Source: Thalassotalea_H castellviae (GTDB lineage Bacteria; Pseudomonadota; Gammaproteobacteria; Enterobacterales; Alteromonadaceae). From it: a DNA stretch of 64,000 nt. The translations under genes and the position numbers were made by a program. The stretch lies in the NCBI RefSeq assembly GCF_031846185.1, contig NZ_JAVRIF010000008.1:62001-126000 (forward strand). Reading direction: 5' to 3'. The notes beneath the pieces are model-generated. The model saw nothing but the letters and a program-made list of their open reading frames with translations. It was not told the origin of the DNA and ran no database searches. Of this stretch, positions 37,491 to 45,987 are shown piece by piece; position 1 is the first letter of the stretch; each line of letters begins with the position of its first letter.

Positions 37491-37555
37491 GGTAATCCAT
37501 TTACAAAAGCAATTTAGTTGCAATTTAAAACCTAATTTTAAAAAGAGTGTTATTA

Positions 37556-38740
37556 ATGAAAATTACTCACGTAGAAATATTCGATATTGACTGTCCTGAC
37601 AGACCACCATGGAACCCTGTTTTTATTCGTATTCATACCGATCAAGGCATAAGTGGGGTTGGTGAGGCTGGCCTTGCCTATGATTGGGGACACAGCGCTG
37701 CTGCTGCGATGATCAAAGAAATTTCAGAAGCAGTTTTGATAGGATTTAATCCATTTAATACTGAGCTGTTATGGTCGAAAATGTTGCGTGAAAGCTTTTG
37801 GGGATTAGGCGGTGGACCCGTTTTATATTCTGCGATGAGCGCTATTGATACTGCACTTTGGGACATTAAAGGTAAAGCTTTAGGTGTGCCTGTATATCAA
37901 TTACTGGGCGGTAAAGTTAATGATAAGTTACGTACGTATGCCAGCCAGTTACAATTTGATTGGGACGTTGAAATTAAGAAGTTATTTCAACCTGAAGAAT
38001 ATGCACAAGCGGCATTAAAAGCCGTCGCAGAAGGATATGATGCGGTAAAAGTGGATCCTATTGTTTACAACCTAGATGGCACATCTTCATTTGATCGGAC
38101 AAAATTATTCACTAAACCGCAAATGCGTTTATTCGGTGACAGGCTGCGAGCAATAAGAAATGCGGTAGGTGAAGATGTTGATATTATTTTCGAATCTCAT
38201 TCATTAATGGGCGCAGCTTCGGCGATTCAAATGGGTGAAGTGATCGAAGAAGTAGGCTGTATGATGTACGAAGAGCCGGTGAATTATTTAAATTCGAAAG
38301 TTCATAAAAAAGTTGCTGATAACGTCAATGTACCTATCGCAGGTGGCGAACGTTTATATCATCGATGGGATGTTCGTCCGTATTTTGAAGATCAAAGTAT
38401 TGATGTTTTACAACCAGATGTTGGTTTATGTGGCGGCTTCACCGAGGCGAAAAAAGTCTGTGACTATGCTGATGTCTATGATATTCGCATTCAAGCTCAT
38501 GTCTGTGGAGGTCCCGTGGCAACTGCGGCCTCATTACATTTAGAAACAGCGATACCTAACTTTTTAATTCATGAACATCATACCTATGCAACAAAAGCCT
38601 GGAATCGAGAACTATGTATTCAAGATCCTCAACCGATAAACGGCTTTTTCGAAGTAACTGAAGTACCGGGTATTGGCATAGAACTAAACGATGAAATTGT
38701 CTATCGTTCACCTAATGTTACGGTAAAAGCATTGAAATAA
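37556..38740 (+). CDS. mandelate racemase/muconate lactonizing enzyme family (enolase superfamily)
   Basis: A 394-residue enolase-superfamily member. An N-terminal capping domain (residues 1-125) precedes the TIM barrel. The second-strand K-x-D is Lys165/Asp167 (DAVKVDPIV). Metal ligands fit Glu213 (IIFESHS), Glu239/240 (MMYEEPV) and Glu265 (IAGGER); Asp288 and His315 (QPDVGLCGG, IQAHVCGG) form the general-base dyad. All catalytic positions are kept, so it is an active enzyme, most likely a sugar-acid dehydratase. The substrate is not readable by eye. The ATG at 37556 has AAAGAG upstream. A terminator at 38783 closes the unit. Confidence 0.88.
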   Translation: MKITHVEIFDIDCPDRPPWNPVFIRIHTDQGISGVGEAGLAYDWGHSAAAAMIKEISEAVLIGFNPFNTELLWSKMLRESFWGLGGGPVLYSAMSAIDTALWDIKGKALGVPVYQLLGGKVNDKLRTYASQLQFDWDVEIKKLFQPEEYAQAALKAVAEGYDAVKVDPIVYNLDGTSSFDRTKLFTKPQMRLFGDRLRAIRNAVGEDVDIIFESHSLMGAASAIQMGEVIEEVGCMMYEEPVNYLNSKVHKKVADNVNVPIAGGERLYHRWDVRPYFEDQSIDVLQPDVGLCGGFTEAKKVCDYADVYDIRIQAHVCGGPVATAASLHLETAIPNFLIHEHHTYATKAWNRELCIQDPQPINGFFEVTEVPGIGIELNDEIVYRSPNVTVKALK

Positions 38741-38782
38741 ACGTTTCTGCTTATTTCTGATAATTAGGTATCATGGAAAGAT

Positions 38783-38806
38783 AAATGGGTAAGTTGTTAC
38801 CCATTT
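38783..38806 (+). terminator. terminator after the enolase-superfamily gene
   Basis: A 10-bp perfect stem, AAATGGGTAA / TTACCCATTT, with loop GTTG, followed by TCATTTTTC on the plus strand. Confidence 0.75.
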
Positions 38807-38916
38807 TCATTTTTCTATAAAGACTTTAATCGAGATATTTAACACATTCATATGTTGTTTAATTAAATTTATTCAACAATAACCGCTGTTTTTTATGGAT
38901 TAGTTTTTAACAAAGC

Positions 38917-39375
38917 TTATACGTAATCTACAGGTAAGGCGGTTGAATATTTAATTTCCTCCATGGCGAAACTTGAGCTAATATCAGCAAAACTTGCTTG
39001 GGTAATTAATTTTTTATAAAACGCGTCATAAGCTTTCATATCTGAAACCACCACGCGTAGTAAGTAGTCTACCTCACCACTCATTCGATAAAATTCGCTG
39101 ATTTCAGGGAAGTCCTCAGAAATCTGACTAAAATCATTCAGCCAGTCGGGATTATGTTGATTGGTTTTTATCATCACAAAAACGGTGAGTCCAACGTTGA
39201 GTTTTTCTGGATCTGCTAAGGCTACGCGGCCTTTGATGATACCACTTTTTTCCATTGCTTGAATCCGTCGCCAACATGGCGTTGTTGATAAACCGATTTG
39301 ATCGGCAATATCGCTCACTGATCGTGTACAGTCATGTTGTAATATTTGTAGAATTTTTTTGTCAAAGTCGTCCAT
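38917..39375 (-). CDS. Lrp/AsnC family transcriptional regulator
   Basis: A 152-residue regulator with the typical N-terminal helix-turn-helix (DFDKKILQILQHDCTRSVSDIADQIGLSTTPCWRRIQAMEKSGII) and a C-terminal RAM ligand domain ending in MEEIKYSTALPV. The ATG at 39375 follows AGAAG; a TTG four codons earlier is also in frame. It stands between the aldolase/enolase pair and the amidohydrolase/SDR pair and could control both. The effector would be a small metabolite, often an amino acid in this family; this is not shown here. Confidence 0.92.
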   Translation of the reverse strand: MDDFDKKILQILQHDCTRSVSDIADQIGLSTTPCWRRIQAMEKSGIIKGRVALADPEKLNVGLTVFVMIKTNQHNPDWLNDFSQISEDFPEISEFYRMSGEVDYLLRVVVSDMKAYDAFYKKLITQASFADISSSFAMEEIKYSTALPVDYV

Positions 39376-39578
39376 AGTGCTTCTCAATGGTTCAGTATTG
39401 TTGAATTAAAATGTTATCTAAACAATTTGTTGTAGAATATTGTTCTATTATTTTGCAATTTTCAAGAAATATATTTACACCTGAATGTTTTGGACGATCA
39501 TCATAATGACTAAATGGCTGCTGAGGAGCATAGCTTTTGATAGGGAGTGACTATTGGTACAATTGATAAAAACGTTCG

Positions 39579-40493
39579 CTAGAATTGGTAGATGCGTTTG
39601 GCATTTAGATAACATAAGCTATTTAGCTCGTCTTGAGTGAAAGATTGATTATCAATTAGACTTTGCCAATACTCTTGGTAGCTTTGCGACAATAAGCACA
39701 GAGGAAAGTTACTGGCCAACATCACACGGTTGATACCAAAACACTCAACACAAGTGTTAATAATTGCTAATTGCCATGATGATTGATACTGGCGATTGAT
39801 CATTTCAAATCCAGAGCATTTAATGGTGCATTGCTTTGATAAGCTTAATTTTTCTATTGAAGTTTGCCAATGTTGCCACGCTATTTTTTGCGGGTTGAGT
39901 TGTACTTGCTGCTTAGTTTGGGCGTGCTCACTAACATAACATGTTGGGGGAAAACCTGCATGATTGATGATTATCTGTAAATTTGGCGTGTTTTTAAGTA
40001 TGTCGAGTAACAAATTAACCGAAACTTCATGGATTAACGGCATCTGAACTTCAAAAATTAATTGCTGATCCGCTACATGTTTTAGATTGTTTTTAACGCG
40101 TTGACAGGATAAATACTCAACAGCGCTATCGTCTAAAATATCCCTAACGCCTACCACTGAGCTATAGCTTTTAATTTTACTTATAACACCAGCGAAGGCT
40201 TCATTTTCAAGTGTTAAGTCTATGCCAGCAATTGATCGAAAAGGTTGTTGGCAGTGTGACTCTAACCATGAAATTTCTCGCCAAGGTTGTTGATTATTAA
40301 AACCCGCTTCAATATGTACAAAGCCAGCGAGTGTAAACTCTTTATTTAATCGTAACTCCTGTTCAGTGAAATTTTTTTGGATAAGATGTTTGTCTGGCCA
40401 AAATGGTGGCTTATCGGGTTTTAACCAATAATACTCACCTTGTTCAAGATCAAACAGATGAAGATGAGAGTCGATAACGTTAATAGTTGTCAT
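39579..40493 (-). CDS. amidohydrolase family protein (COG3618 type, lactonase-like)
   Basis: A 304-residue TIM-barrel metal hydrolase. The N-terminal H-x-H is His10/His12 (IDSHLHLFD); LQIIINHAGFPP supplies the later His and VMLASNFPL the C-terminal polar residue, Asn where many amidohydrolases have Asp. This variation is also seen in this family. Close relatives include sugar lactonases such as L-fucono-lactonase. Gene order (next to an SDR and near a dehydratase-like enzyme) supports a lactonase role. The gap to the SDR gene upstream is 22 bases, so the two are probably co-transcribed. Confidence 0.82.
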   Translation of the reverse strand: MTTINVIDSHLHLFDLEQGEYYWLKPDKPPFWPDKHLIQKNFTEQELRLNKEFTLAGFVHIEAGFNNQQPWREISWLESHCQQPFRSIAGIDLTLENEAFAGVISKIKSYSSVVGVRDILDDSAVEYLSCQRVKNNLKHVADQQLIFEVQMPLIHEVSVNLLLDILKNTPNLQIIINHAGFPPTCYVSEHAQTKQQVQLNPQKIAWQHWQTSIEKLSLSKQCTIKCSGFEMINRQYQSSWQLAIINTCVECFGINRVMLASNFPLCLLSQSYQEYWQSLIDNQSFTQDELNSLCYLNAKRIYQF

Positions 40494-40496
40494 AGT

Positions 40497-40520
40497 TAGT
40501 TATCTAGTTATCTAGTTATT
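40497..40520. repeat. 8-bp tandem repeat at the SDR/amidohydrolase boundary
   Basis: Nearly three copies of TAGTTATC (the last ends in T) span the SDR stop codon and the 22-base gap before the amidohydrolase start. Slippage here could change the spacing or the stop context. Confidence 0.75.
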
Positions 40521-41241
40521 GAGCCGTATAGCCGCCGTCTATTACTTGCAGACTTCCGGTAATAAACTTTGCTTTATCTGAGGCTAAAAATAGCACTAAT
40601 TCGGCTACTTCTTCTGGCTGACCTAAGCGGCCGAGTGGTTGCAAAGCAGCTTCTTCAGCATGAATATTGTCTTTATCGGCACCTGAACGCTGGCAGTAAT
40701 TGTCAATGGCTTGATGATAAAGTGGGGTTTCAATGGTGCCTGGGCAAACTGCATTGGCTCGAATATTAAATTGAGCATAATCAAGCGCGGTAGTTTTAGC
40801 CATGGATGCAAGAGCCGTTTTACTCAGGTTATAAGCAAAAGAGTTATGTTTTGCGATTAAGGCTTGATCAGATGACATTAAAATAATCGCACCATTATTA
40901 TTGGATTTCATATTTGGCAAAACTGCTTTTATCGCCGAATATGCTCCTTTAACATTAATATTAAACACCCGTTCAAATTCATCGGCTGATGTGTCTTCAA
41001 TGGTGCCAGAAAAATGGACTCCTGCATTTGAAATAAAGACATCTATGACATATTCAGCACTGATTTCTTTGATTATATCGGTAACTTGCTTTTCGTTGGT
41101 GACATCGCATGCTCTAAATTCACCAAATTCAGATAAGGTTATATCTAAATTAAAAACACGATAATGATTATCGAGAAAAAGTTTGACGATACTCAGTCCA
41201 ATGCCAGAGCTACCACCTGTGACTATACAGTTTTTTTTCAT
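40516..41241 (-). CDS. short-chain dehydrogenase/reductase
   Basis: A 241-residue classical SDR. The Rossmann glycine motif TGGSSGIG is at residues 8-15, NAG at 72-74, catalytic Ser at 123-124 and the Tyr137-x3-Lys141 pair in YNLSK. PG follows at the usual place (AVCPGTIETPLY), and VIDGGYTAQ is the C-terminal end. Such enzymes oxidise sugars or alcohols with NAD(P). The acidic Asp33 in NLD after the second strand favours NAD. It is the first gene of the SDR-amidohydrolase unit; the combination suggests oxidation of a sugar to its lactone followed by hydrolysis. Confidence 0.88.
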   Translation of the reverse strand: MKKNCIVTGGSSGIGLSIVKLFLDNHYRVFNLDITLSEFGEFRACDVTNEKQVTDIIKEISAEYVIDVFISNAGVHFSGTIEDTSADEFERVFNINVKGAYSAIKAVLPNMKSNNNGAIILMSSDQALIAKHNSFAYNLSKTALASMAKTTALDYAQFNIRANAVCPGTIETPLYHQAIDNYCQRSGADKDNIHAEEAALQPLGRLGQPEEVAELVLFLASDKAKFITGSLQVIDGGYTAQ

Positions 41242-41331
41242 AATAAATTCAATTACAAAGTTTTGAACATCATAACCAATAGCTGGCTATTCGGCTAGTT
41301 CGTTTAAGGGAAATACTACTGTGTTGAATGT

Positions 41332-41360
41332 AAAAAAGTTCGTACCCATAGAACTTTTTT
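41332..41360 (-). terminator. terminator after cobA
   Basis: The arms AAAAAAGTTC (41332-41341) and GAACTTTTTT (41351-41360) form a 10-bp stem with a 9-base loop. On the minus strand it is followed by the T-run, so it should end the cobA transcript. Confidence 0.75.
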
Positions 41361-41439
41361 AAAGGGGGAATATCAGTGGATATGTTCGCGGTTTGTTGAA
41401 GGGAAGTTTTGTTCGATAGCTTATTTAAAGTTAAGGCGG

Positions 41440-42240
41440 CTAAGGCGCTAAATAACCAATACCCGCTAATTGACCTTCATCAAATGTTTGTACAACATCG
41501 CCAATAACAATCAAAGTAGGTGGCTTGATTTGGTATTCTTCAACCATAGCTTCTAGCGACTCTAAATTTCCATGATACACTTTTTGTTCAGGGGTTGTAC
41601 CTTTATGAATTAGAGCTGCGGGAGTATTCGCGCTACGTCCGGCTTCAATTAACCGTTTTGTGATCATGGGTAAACTTTTTATACCCATATAAAAAACAAC
41701 CGTTTGTTTTTCATCTTTTAATGAATGCCATGGTAAATCTAACTCGCCACAGTCTTTCACGTGTCCTGTGATAAAGGTACAGCTTTGTGATACTTGTCGG
41801 TGGGTAAGTGGAATACCAACATAGCTTGTACACGCTGATGCCGCTGTCATCCCTGGAACAATATGACAGGCGACATTATTTGCTAAAAGAAATTGGGCTT
41901 CTTCACCGCCACGACCAAAAACAAATGGGTCGCCTCCCTTTAAACGCACTACCTTTTTGGATAACTTGGCATGATCAACTAATAATTGATTGATACCTTC
42001 TTGCGGGACACGGTGCTGTGCTTGTTTTTTACCAACATAAATTCTTTCAGCGGATTCATCAACCAATGCCATAATTTCTTTGCTGACTAAACGATCATAA
42101 ATCACAATGTCTGCTTGTTGTATAAAACGATAGGCTTGTAATGTTAATAAGTCTGGATCACCAGGCCCAGTTCCAACAAGGGCAACTTCGCCTTTAACGA
42201 AAGTTTGCTTTGCAGAGGAAGGTAAATACATTGTCAACAT
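41440..42240 (-). CDS. cobA: uroporphyrinogen-III C-methyltransferase
   Basis: A SAM-dependent methyltransferase that makes precorrin-2 from uroporphyrinogen III, for sirohaem or cobalamin. Motifs are typical: VALVGTGPGDPDLLTLQAYR, the RLKGGDPFVFGRGGEEA loop, VVPGMTAASAC-like VPGMTAASACTSYVGIPLTHR and TVVFYMG. The 266-residue length corresponds to the single-domain SUMT, not the trifunctional CysG. No oxidase/ferrochelatase or nir/cys gene is beside it. The start may be 42240 or the ATG three codons later; neither ribosome site is strong. Confidence 0.94.
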   Translation of the reverse strand: MLTMYLPSSAKQTFVKGEVALVGTGPGDPDLLTLQAYRFIQQADIVIYDRLVSKEIMALVDESAERIYVGKKQAQHRVPQEGINQLLVDHAKLSKKVVRLKGGDPFVFGRGGEEAQFLLANNVACHIVPGMTAASACTSYVGIPLTHRQVSQSCTFITGHVKDCGELDLPWHSLKDEKQTVVFYMGIKSLPMITKRLIEAGRSANTPAALIHKGTTPEQKVYHGNLESLEAMVEEYQIKPPTLIVIGDVVQTFDEGQLAGIGYLAP

Positions 42241-42407
42241 CTTTAATCATTGGACGGGAGTTCTATATTAGCGAGTAACAGTAAGGTTATCCATTGTATT
42301 TTATTCTTCAGATAGATAATTTATTTCTTAGTTATGCTTTAGTTTTTCGGTAGTGATTTTTGCTAATGGAATGAAAACTGTGGATTTTAAAGGGGTTTGA
42401 AGTAACA

Positions 42408-42440
42408 AAAAAGGCATGCAGAACAACTACATACCTTTTT
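42408..42440 (-). terminator. terminator after suhB
   Basis: The arms AAAAAGGCATG (42408-42418) and CATACCTTTTT (42430-42440) pair with one G-T, with an 11-base loop. It lies 42 bases after the suhB stop in its direction of transcription and before cobA. Confidence 0.7.
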
Positions 42441-42481
42441 CAAAATATTATTGTGAGACCATTTAAAAGCTTACAATAATT

Positions 42482-43285
42482 TTACTTACTTAAAGCTTCG
42501 CCTAAGTGAGGGCGAATATCTTTTAAAATTTCTTTTAATAAACCAGGGCTACTTGCTACGATATTGCCTGATTGAGTATGGTTATGACCACCGGTAAAAT
42601 CAGTCACCAAACCACCTGCTTCAATCACTAATAATTCACCTGCTGCTGTATCCCAAGGCTTTAAGCCTATTTCAAAGAAGCCGTCAACACGACCTGCAGC
42701 AACGTAAGCTAAGTCAAGAGCGGCAGAGCCGGCACGACGCATATCAGATGTTTTTTCAAATAAAGCTTGAAACATACTCATATAAGCAGTCATATGTTGT
42801 TTCTTTTTAAACGGGAAACCCGTGGCTAAAATTGCACCGGTTAACTCTTTATTTTGCTTTACACGAATACGAAAGCCGTTTAATTGGGCGCCTTTTCCAC
42901 GGCTAGCAGTAAATAATTCGCCGCGAATAGGATCATAAATAACTGCTTGGTCAAGCTTACCTTTTACTTTTAATGCAATTGAAACGGCAAAATGAGGGAT
43001 GCCTTTTACAAAGTTTGTTGTGCCATCAAGGGGATCAATAATCCATTGGTAATCGTTGTCAGCACCTTCGTGTTGACCGGTCTCTTCACCGATAATAGTA
43101 TGTTCTGGGTATGACTTACGGATCGTTTCAACAATTGCTTGTTCAGCAGAAATATCAACATTGGTGACAAAATCGTTTGTACCTTTCGATTCAATTTCAA
43201 CTTTATCAGCTTGCTCGAAAGCACGAGTAATTACGTTACCTGCAGTACGCGCAGCGCGCACAGCAATATTTAGCATAGGATGCAT
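42482..43285 (-). CDS. suhB: inositol-1-monophosphatase family protein (SuhB)
   Basis: A 267-residue Mg2+-dependent phosphatase. Family motifs are VDISAEQAIVETI, GEETG, WIIDPLDGTTNFVKGIPHF and the late WDTAAGELLVIEAGG. It hydrolyses inositol-1-phosphate and, as SuhB in E. coli, also takes part in rRNA antitermination complexes; the latter role is assumed by homology only. The ATG has AAGGTGAT just upstream. It is divergent from trmJ, and this suhB/trmJ arrangement is common in gammaproteobacteria. A 24-base inverted repeat lies in its leader at 43330. Confidence 0.95.
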   Translation of the reverse strand: MHPMLNIAVRAARTAGNVITRAFEQADKVEIESKGTNDFVTNVDISAEQAIVETIRKSYPEHTIIGEETGQHEGADNDYQWIIDPLDGTTNFVKGIPHFAVSIALKVKGKLDQAVIYDPIRGELFTASRGKGAQLNGFRIRVKQNKELTGAILATGFPFKKKQHMTAYMSMFQALFEKTSDMRRAGSAALDLAYVAAGRVDGFFEIGLKPWDTAAGELLVIEAGGLVTDFTGGHNHTQSGNIVASSPGLLKEILKDIRPHLGEALSK

Positions 43286-43664
43286 ACTATCACCTTAATA
43301 ATTTTAACAACTTTGTAAAAGAACGAGACCTAATTTCTCCACTCAGAAATTAGCGGCGCGTAGTGTAACAAAATTCTTATATTTAAGCGAATCTAATTGT
43401 TAGTATTCACTCGAAATTAAACTTGTCTCTAGTTATAGCGTATTTTTCGAAAGTTAAAAGCTAAAGTAACAGAATGTTTCTTATACATTTAAAGACTTAA
43501 TCAGAATTATTTGCACTAGCAAAAAACAAAAAATCAGATGATTTTTTCTCAGCACAAGGATATTGTTCTGTGTTAATATTGTCGGCATTTTTAGCCGTTA
43601 AGGCCGTTACCAGACAGTGAGTTAATCGTTAGTTAACTTATTGCCAAAGAGAGACAATAGCATC
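43286..43664. other. divergent intergenic region between suhB and trmJ
   Basis: A 379-base gap that holds both promoters and the hairpin at 43330-43353. No gene, riboswitch or known RNA was recognised. Confidence 0.5.
43330..43353 (-). other. inverted repeat in the suhB leader
   Basis: A perfect 9-bp stem, CTAATTTCT / AGAAATTAG, with a 6-base loop, 45 bases upstream of the suhB start codon. Without a T-run it is not a terminator. It could be a leader hairpin or an operator. Confidence 0.45.
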
Positions 43665-44426
43665 ATGTTAGATTCAGTTCGTATTGTGTTAGTAAACACA
43701 TCTGATTGCCGAAATATCGGCTCTGCCGCTAGGGCAATGAAAACTATGGGATTAAGCCAATTAGTTTTGGTTGATCCTATTGAAATGCCTAATGGCCAAG
43801 CACAAGCGCTTGCGGCAGGGGCAACAGATGTTTTAGCCAATGCGAAAGTGGTTAGTACGTTAGAAGAAGCAATTTCTGATTGTGGCTTAGTGGTTGGCAC
43901 CAGTGCGCGTTCACGCACTTTACCTTGGCCAATGTTAGATCCTAGAGAGTGTGGTGAAAAATTAATTTCTGAGGTGAGCGATTATCCGGTTGCTTTAGTT
44001 TTTGGTCGTGAAAGTAGTGGTTTAACCAATGATGAATTACAGCTTTGTCATTTTCATGTGCAAATTCCGGCGAATCCAGAATATAGCTCGTTAAATTTAG
44101 CGATGGCAGTACAAACGTTAAGTTATGAAGTACGTATGGCATTTTTGGCTAATGAAAAAGCACAAGAACAAGCGCAGTTTAACAGCAAAGCTAACGAAAA
44201 AACTGACGATGAACAGTATCCTGTTGTCGAAGAAACAGAACGAATGTTTGAACATTTTGAGCAAGCATTAAAAGTAACGGGGTTTATCGTGCCGAGTCAC
44301 CCAGGTTTAGTGATGACAAAGTTAAGACGATTTATTAATCGCGCAAGACCTGATAGTAAAGAAGTTAAAATGTGGCGTGGAATGTTGTCTTCCGTTGAAA
44401 AGTCAGCAAAACGCAATCAACAATAA
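43665..44426 (+). CDS. trmJ: tRNA (cytidine/uridine-2'-O-)-methyltransferase TrmJ
   Basis: A SPOUT-family methyltransferase of about 253 residues that modifies position 32 of the tRNA anticodon loop. Motifs are LVNTSDCRNIGSAARAMKTMG at the N terminus, the knot region ALVFGRESSGLTNDEL and the SAM-binding YSSLNLAMAVQTLSYE. A basic C-terminal tail (LRRFINRARPDSKEVKMWRGML) is the TrmJ-type extension. The ATG at 43665 is preferred over a TTG eight codons upstream, because it gives the usual N terminus MLDSVRIVL. It is followed by cysE after 15 bases. Confidence 0.95.
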   Translation: MLDSVRIVLVNTSDCRNIGSAARAMKTMGLSQLVLVDPIEMPNGQAQALAAGATDVLANAKVVSTLEEAISDCGLVVGTSARSRTLPWPMLDPRECGEKLISEVSDYPVALVFGRESSGLTNDELQLCHFHVQIPANPEYSSLNLAMAVQTLSYEVRMAFLANEKAQEQAQFNSKANEKTDDEQYPVVEETERMFEHFEQALKVTGFIVPSHPGLVMTKLRRFINRARPDSKEVKMWRGMLSSVEKSAKRNQQ

Positions 44427-44441
44427 AAAATAGGAAATATT

Positions 44442-45251
44442 ATGTTTAGCCGTATCAAAGAAGATATTAAAAGTGTCTTTGATAGAGATCCTGCAGCTCG
44501 AAATACCTTTGAAGTGTTGACCAATTACCCTGGCATGCACGCTATTTGGATCCATCGGTTAAGCAATAAATTGTGGCGTAATAATTGGAAGTTAATTGCT
44601 CGTTTATTATCAACATTTTCTCGTTGGTTAACGGGGGTTGAAATTCATCCTGGTGCCACTTTAGGTCGCCGCTTTTTTATTGATCACGGAATGGGTATTG
44701 TGATTGGCGAAACGGCTGAAATAGGTAACGATGTTACCATATACCATGGTGTGACATTAGGTGGTGTGAGTTGGAATGGTGGTAAACGTCATCCTACTTT
44801 AGAAGACAATGTTGTGATTGGTGCTGGTGCGCAAGTCTTAGGACCAATCACTATTGGTAAAGGCGGTAAAGTCGGATCAAATTCTGTTGTGGTGAAAGAT
44901 TTACCAGCCGGTGCTACTGCCGTAGGTATTCCGGGACGTATTGTTAATCCAAATAAATCAAATGATGCCTCTGAGCAACGAGAAGAAGTTGCGAAAAAAT
45001 ATGGTTTTGATGCTTATGCGGTGTCAGCTGATAATCCTGATCCGGTGGCAAAAGCCATCGGTCGCTTACTTGATCATATGCACTTAATGGATAATAAAGT
45101 TGCTGTGCTTTGCAAGGAAATTAATCAACTTGGTGGTGAAGTATGCCAAGAAGCTTTACCTGAGTTGCGTGTTGGTGAATTTGATGAAGATGAAAAAGCC
45201 GCAGCGAAAAGACGTCAATCACATGTTGAGTCGTTTGATCCTGAAATATAA
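44442..45251 (+). CDS. cysE: serine O-acetyltransferase
   Basis: Makes O-acetylserine, the precursor of cysteine. It is a 269-residue protein with a helical N-terminal part and a left-handed beta-helix of hexapeptide repeats: IHPGATLGRRFFIDHGMGIVIGE, IGNDVTIYHGVTLGG and VIGAGAQVLGPITIGKGGKVGSNSVV. Catalytic-type His and Asp are present. It follows trmJ; in many relatives iscR would come next, but here about 4.4 kb of extra genes intervene. Cysteine is the sulfur donor of IscS, so the neighbourhood makes metabolic sense. Confidence 0.95.
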   Translation: MFSRIKEDIKSVFDRDPAARNTFEVLTNYPGMHAIWIHRLSNKLWRNNWKLIARLLSTFSRWLTGVEIHPGATLGRRFFIDHGMGIVIGETAEIGNDVTIYHGVTLGGVSWNGGKRHPTLEDNVVIGAGAQVLGPITIGKGGKVGSNSVVVKDLPAGATAVGIPGRIVNPNKSNDASEQREEVAKKYGFDAYAVSADNPDPVAKAIGRLLDHMHLMDNKVAVLCKEINQLGGEVCQEALPELRVGEFDEDEKAAAKRRQSHVESFDPEI

Positions 45252-45436
45252 TACTTGAAATTCAGGTCAATCTTTAAGGGTTTATGATTTTAATTTCACG
45301 ATCAAACGTTGATTTTTAATGCGACAAAGCATAATCTCATCAATGTTAATTATGTGAGAGCAAATAGCCAATTCAAGTAAACGGTTAATCATAACGATTT
45401 GAAATTATCTAAACAGGACAAATTGAATTTATTGTG

Positions 45437-45883
45437 ATGCATTCAATACTGAATAAAGCGGTTACTTTTGCAATACTTGTGCTTTTTTTGCTGCAAGTAT
45501 CTGCGACGGCTGTCAGTTCGTGCTCTCAGATAATGATGGCCAATGGTTCATTTACTCATTTAAATACGGCGCCAGTGACAAATCAATTTAAAGATAATCA
45601 ATCCCGAACTAGTAATAATACTTATCCAATGATGGATCACAGTCAACATATGATGATGACTTCAGTTGATGATAAGAAGAGCGATAATTCAAAAGAAAAT
45701 TGCTGTGACGACAGCTGTAATTGCGAAATGGCCAGTTGTAGCTACAGCAACCTAATGAATCACTCGACAGGTTTTATATTTGCAAACCAAGTTATTCAAT
45801 CAAAAATACTATTTATTGTCTCTTCACTGCAATCACAACATTTAAATTATTTATTTAAACCCCCTATCCGCCGACTAGCCTAG
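45437..45883 (+). CDS. secreted Cys/His/Met-rich putative metal-binding protein
   Basis: A 148-residue protein not assignable to a named family. Residues 1-28 form a signal peptide (NKAVTFAILVLFLLQVSATA). The mature part has metal-ligand-rich clusters: MMDHSQHMMM and CCDDSCNCEMASC, followed by a hydrophobic stretch and a basic tail (FKPPIRRLA). Such small secreted proteins often precede copper/silver efflux operons in Alteromonadales, and the next gene is a fragment of just such a pump. The start may be GTG 45434 or ATG 45437. A metal-binding role is inferred from composition. Confidence 0.6.
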   Translation: MHSILNKAVTFAILVLFLLQVSATAVSSCSQIMMANGSFTHLNTAPVTNQFKDNQSRTSNNTYPMMDHSQHMMMTSVDDKKSDNSKENCCDDSCNCEMASCSYSNLMNHSTGFIFANQVIQSKILFIVSSLQSQHLNYLFKPPIRRLA

Positions 45884-45987
45884 GACAGATCTGTCCATTT
45901 TTCACCGTTCATGCTTTACAACTTATCTACGCATGTTAACTAAGTTGTAGAAAGCATAATTTCAAAAATTTTTAACTTGAAAACCAT

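Noticed and set aside
45884..45987. A frameshifted remainder of the first half of CusA
   Set aside because: The roughly 100 bases contain no recognisable CusA or CusB sequence in any frame; the missing part is absent rather than frameshifted.
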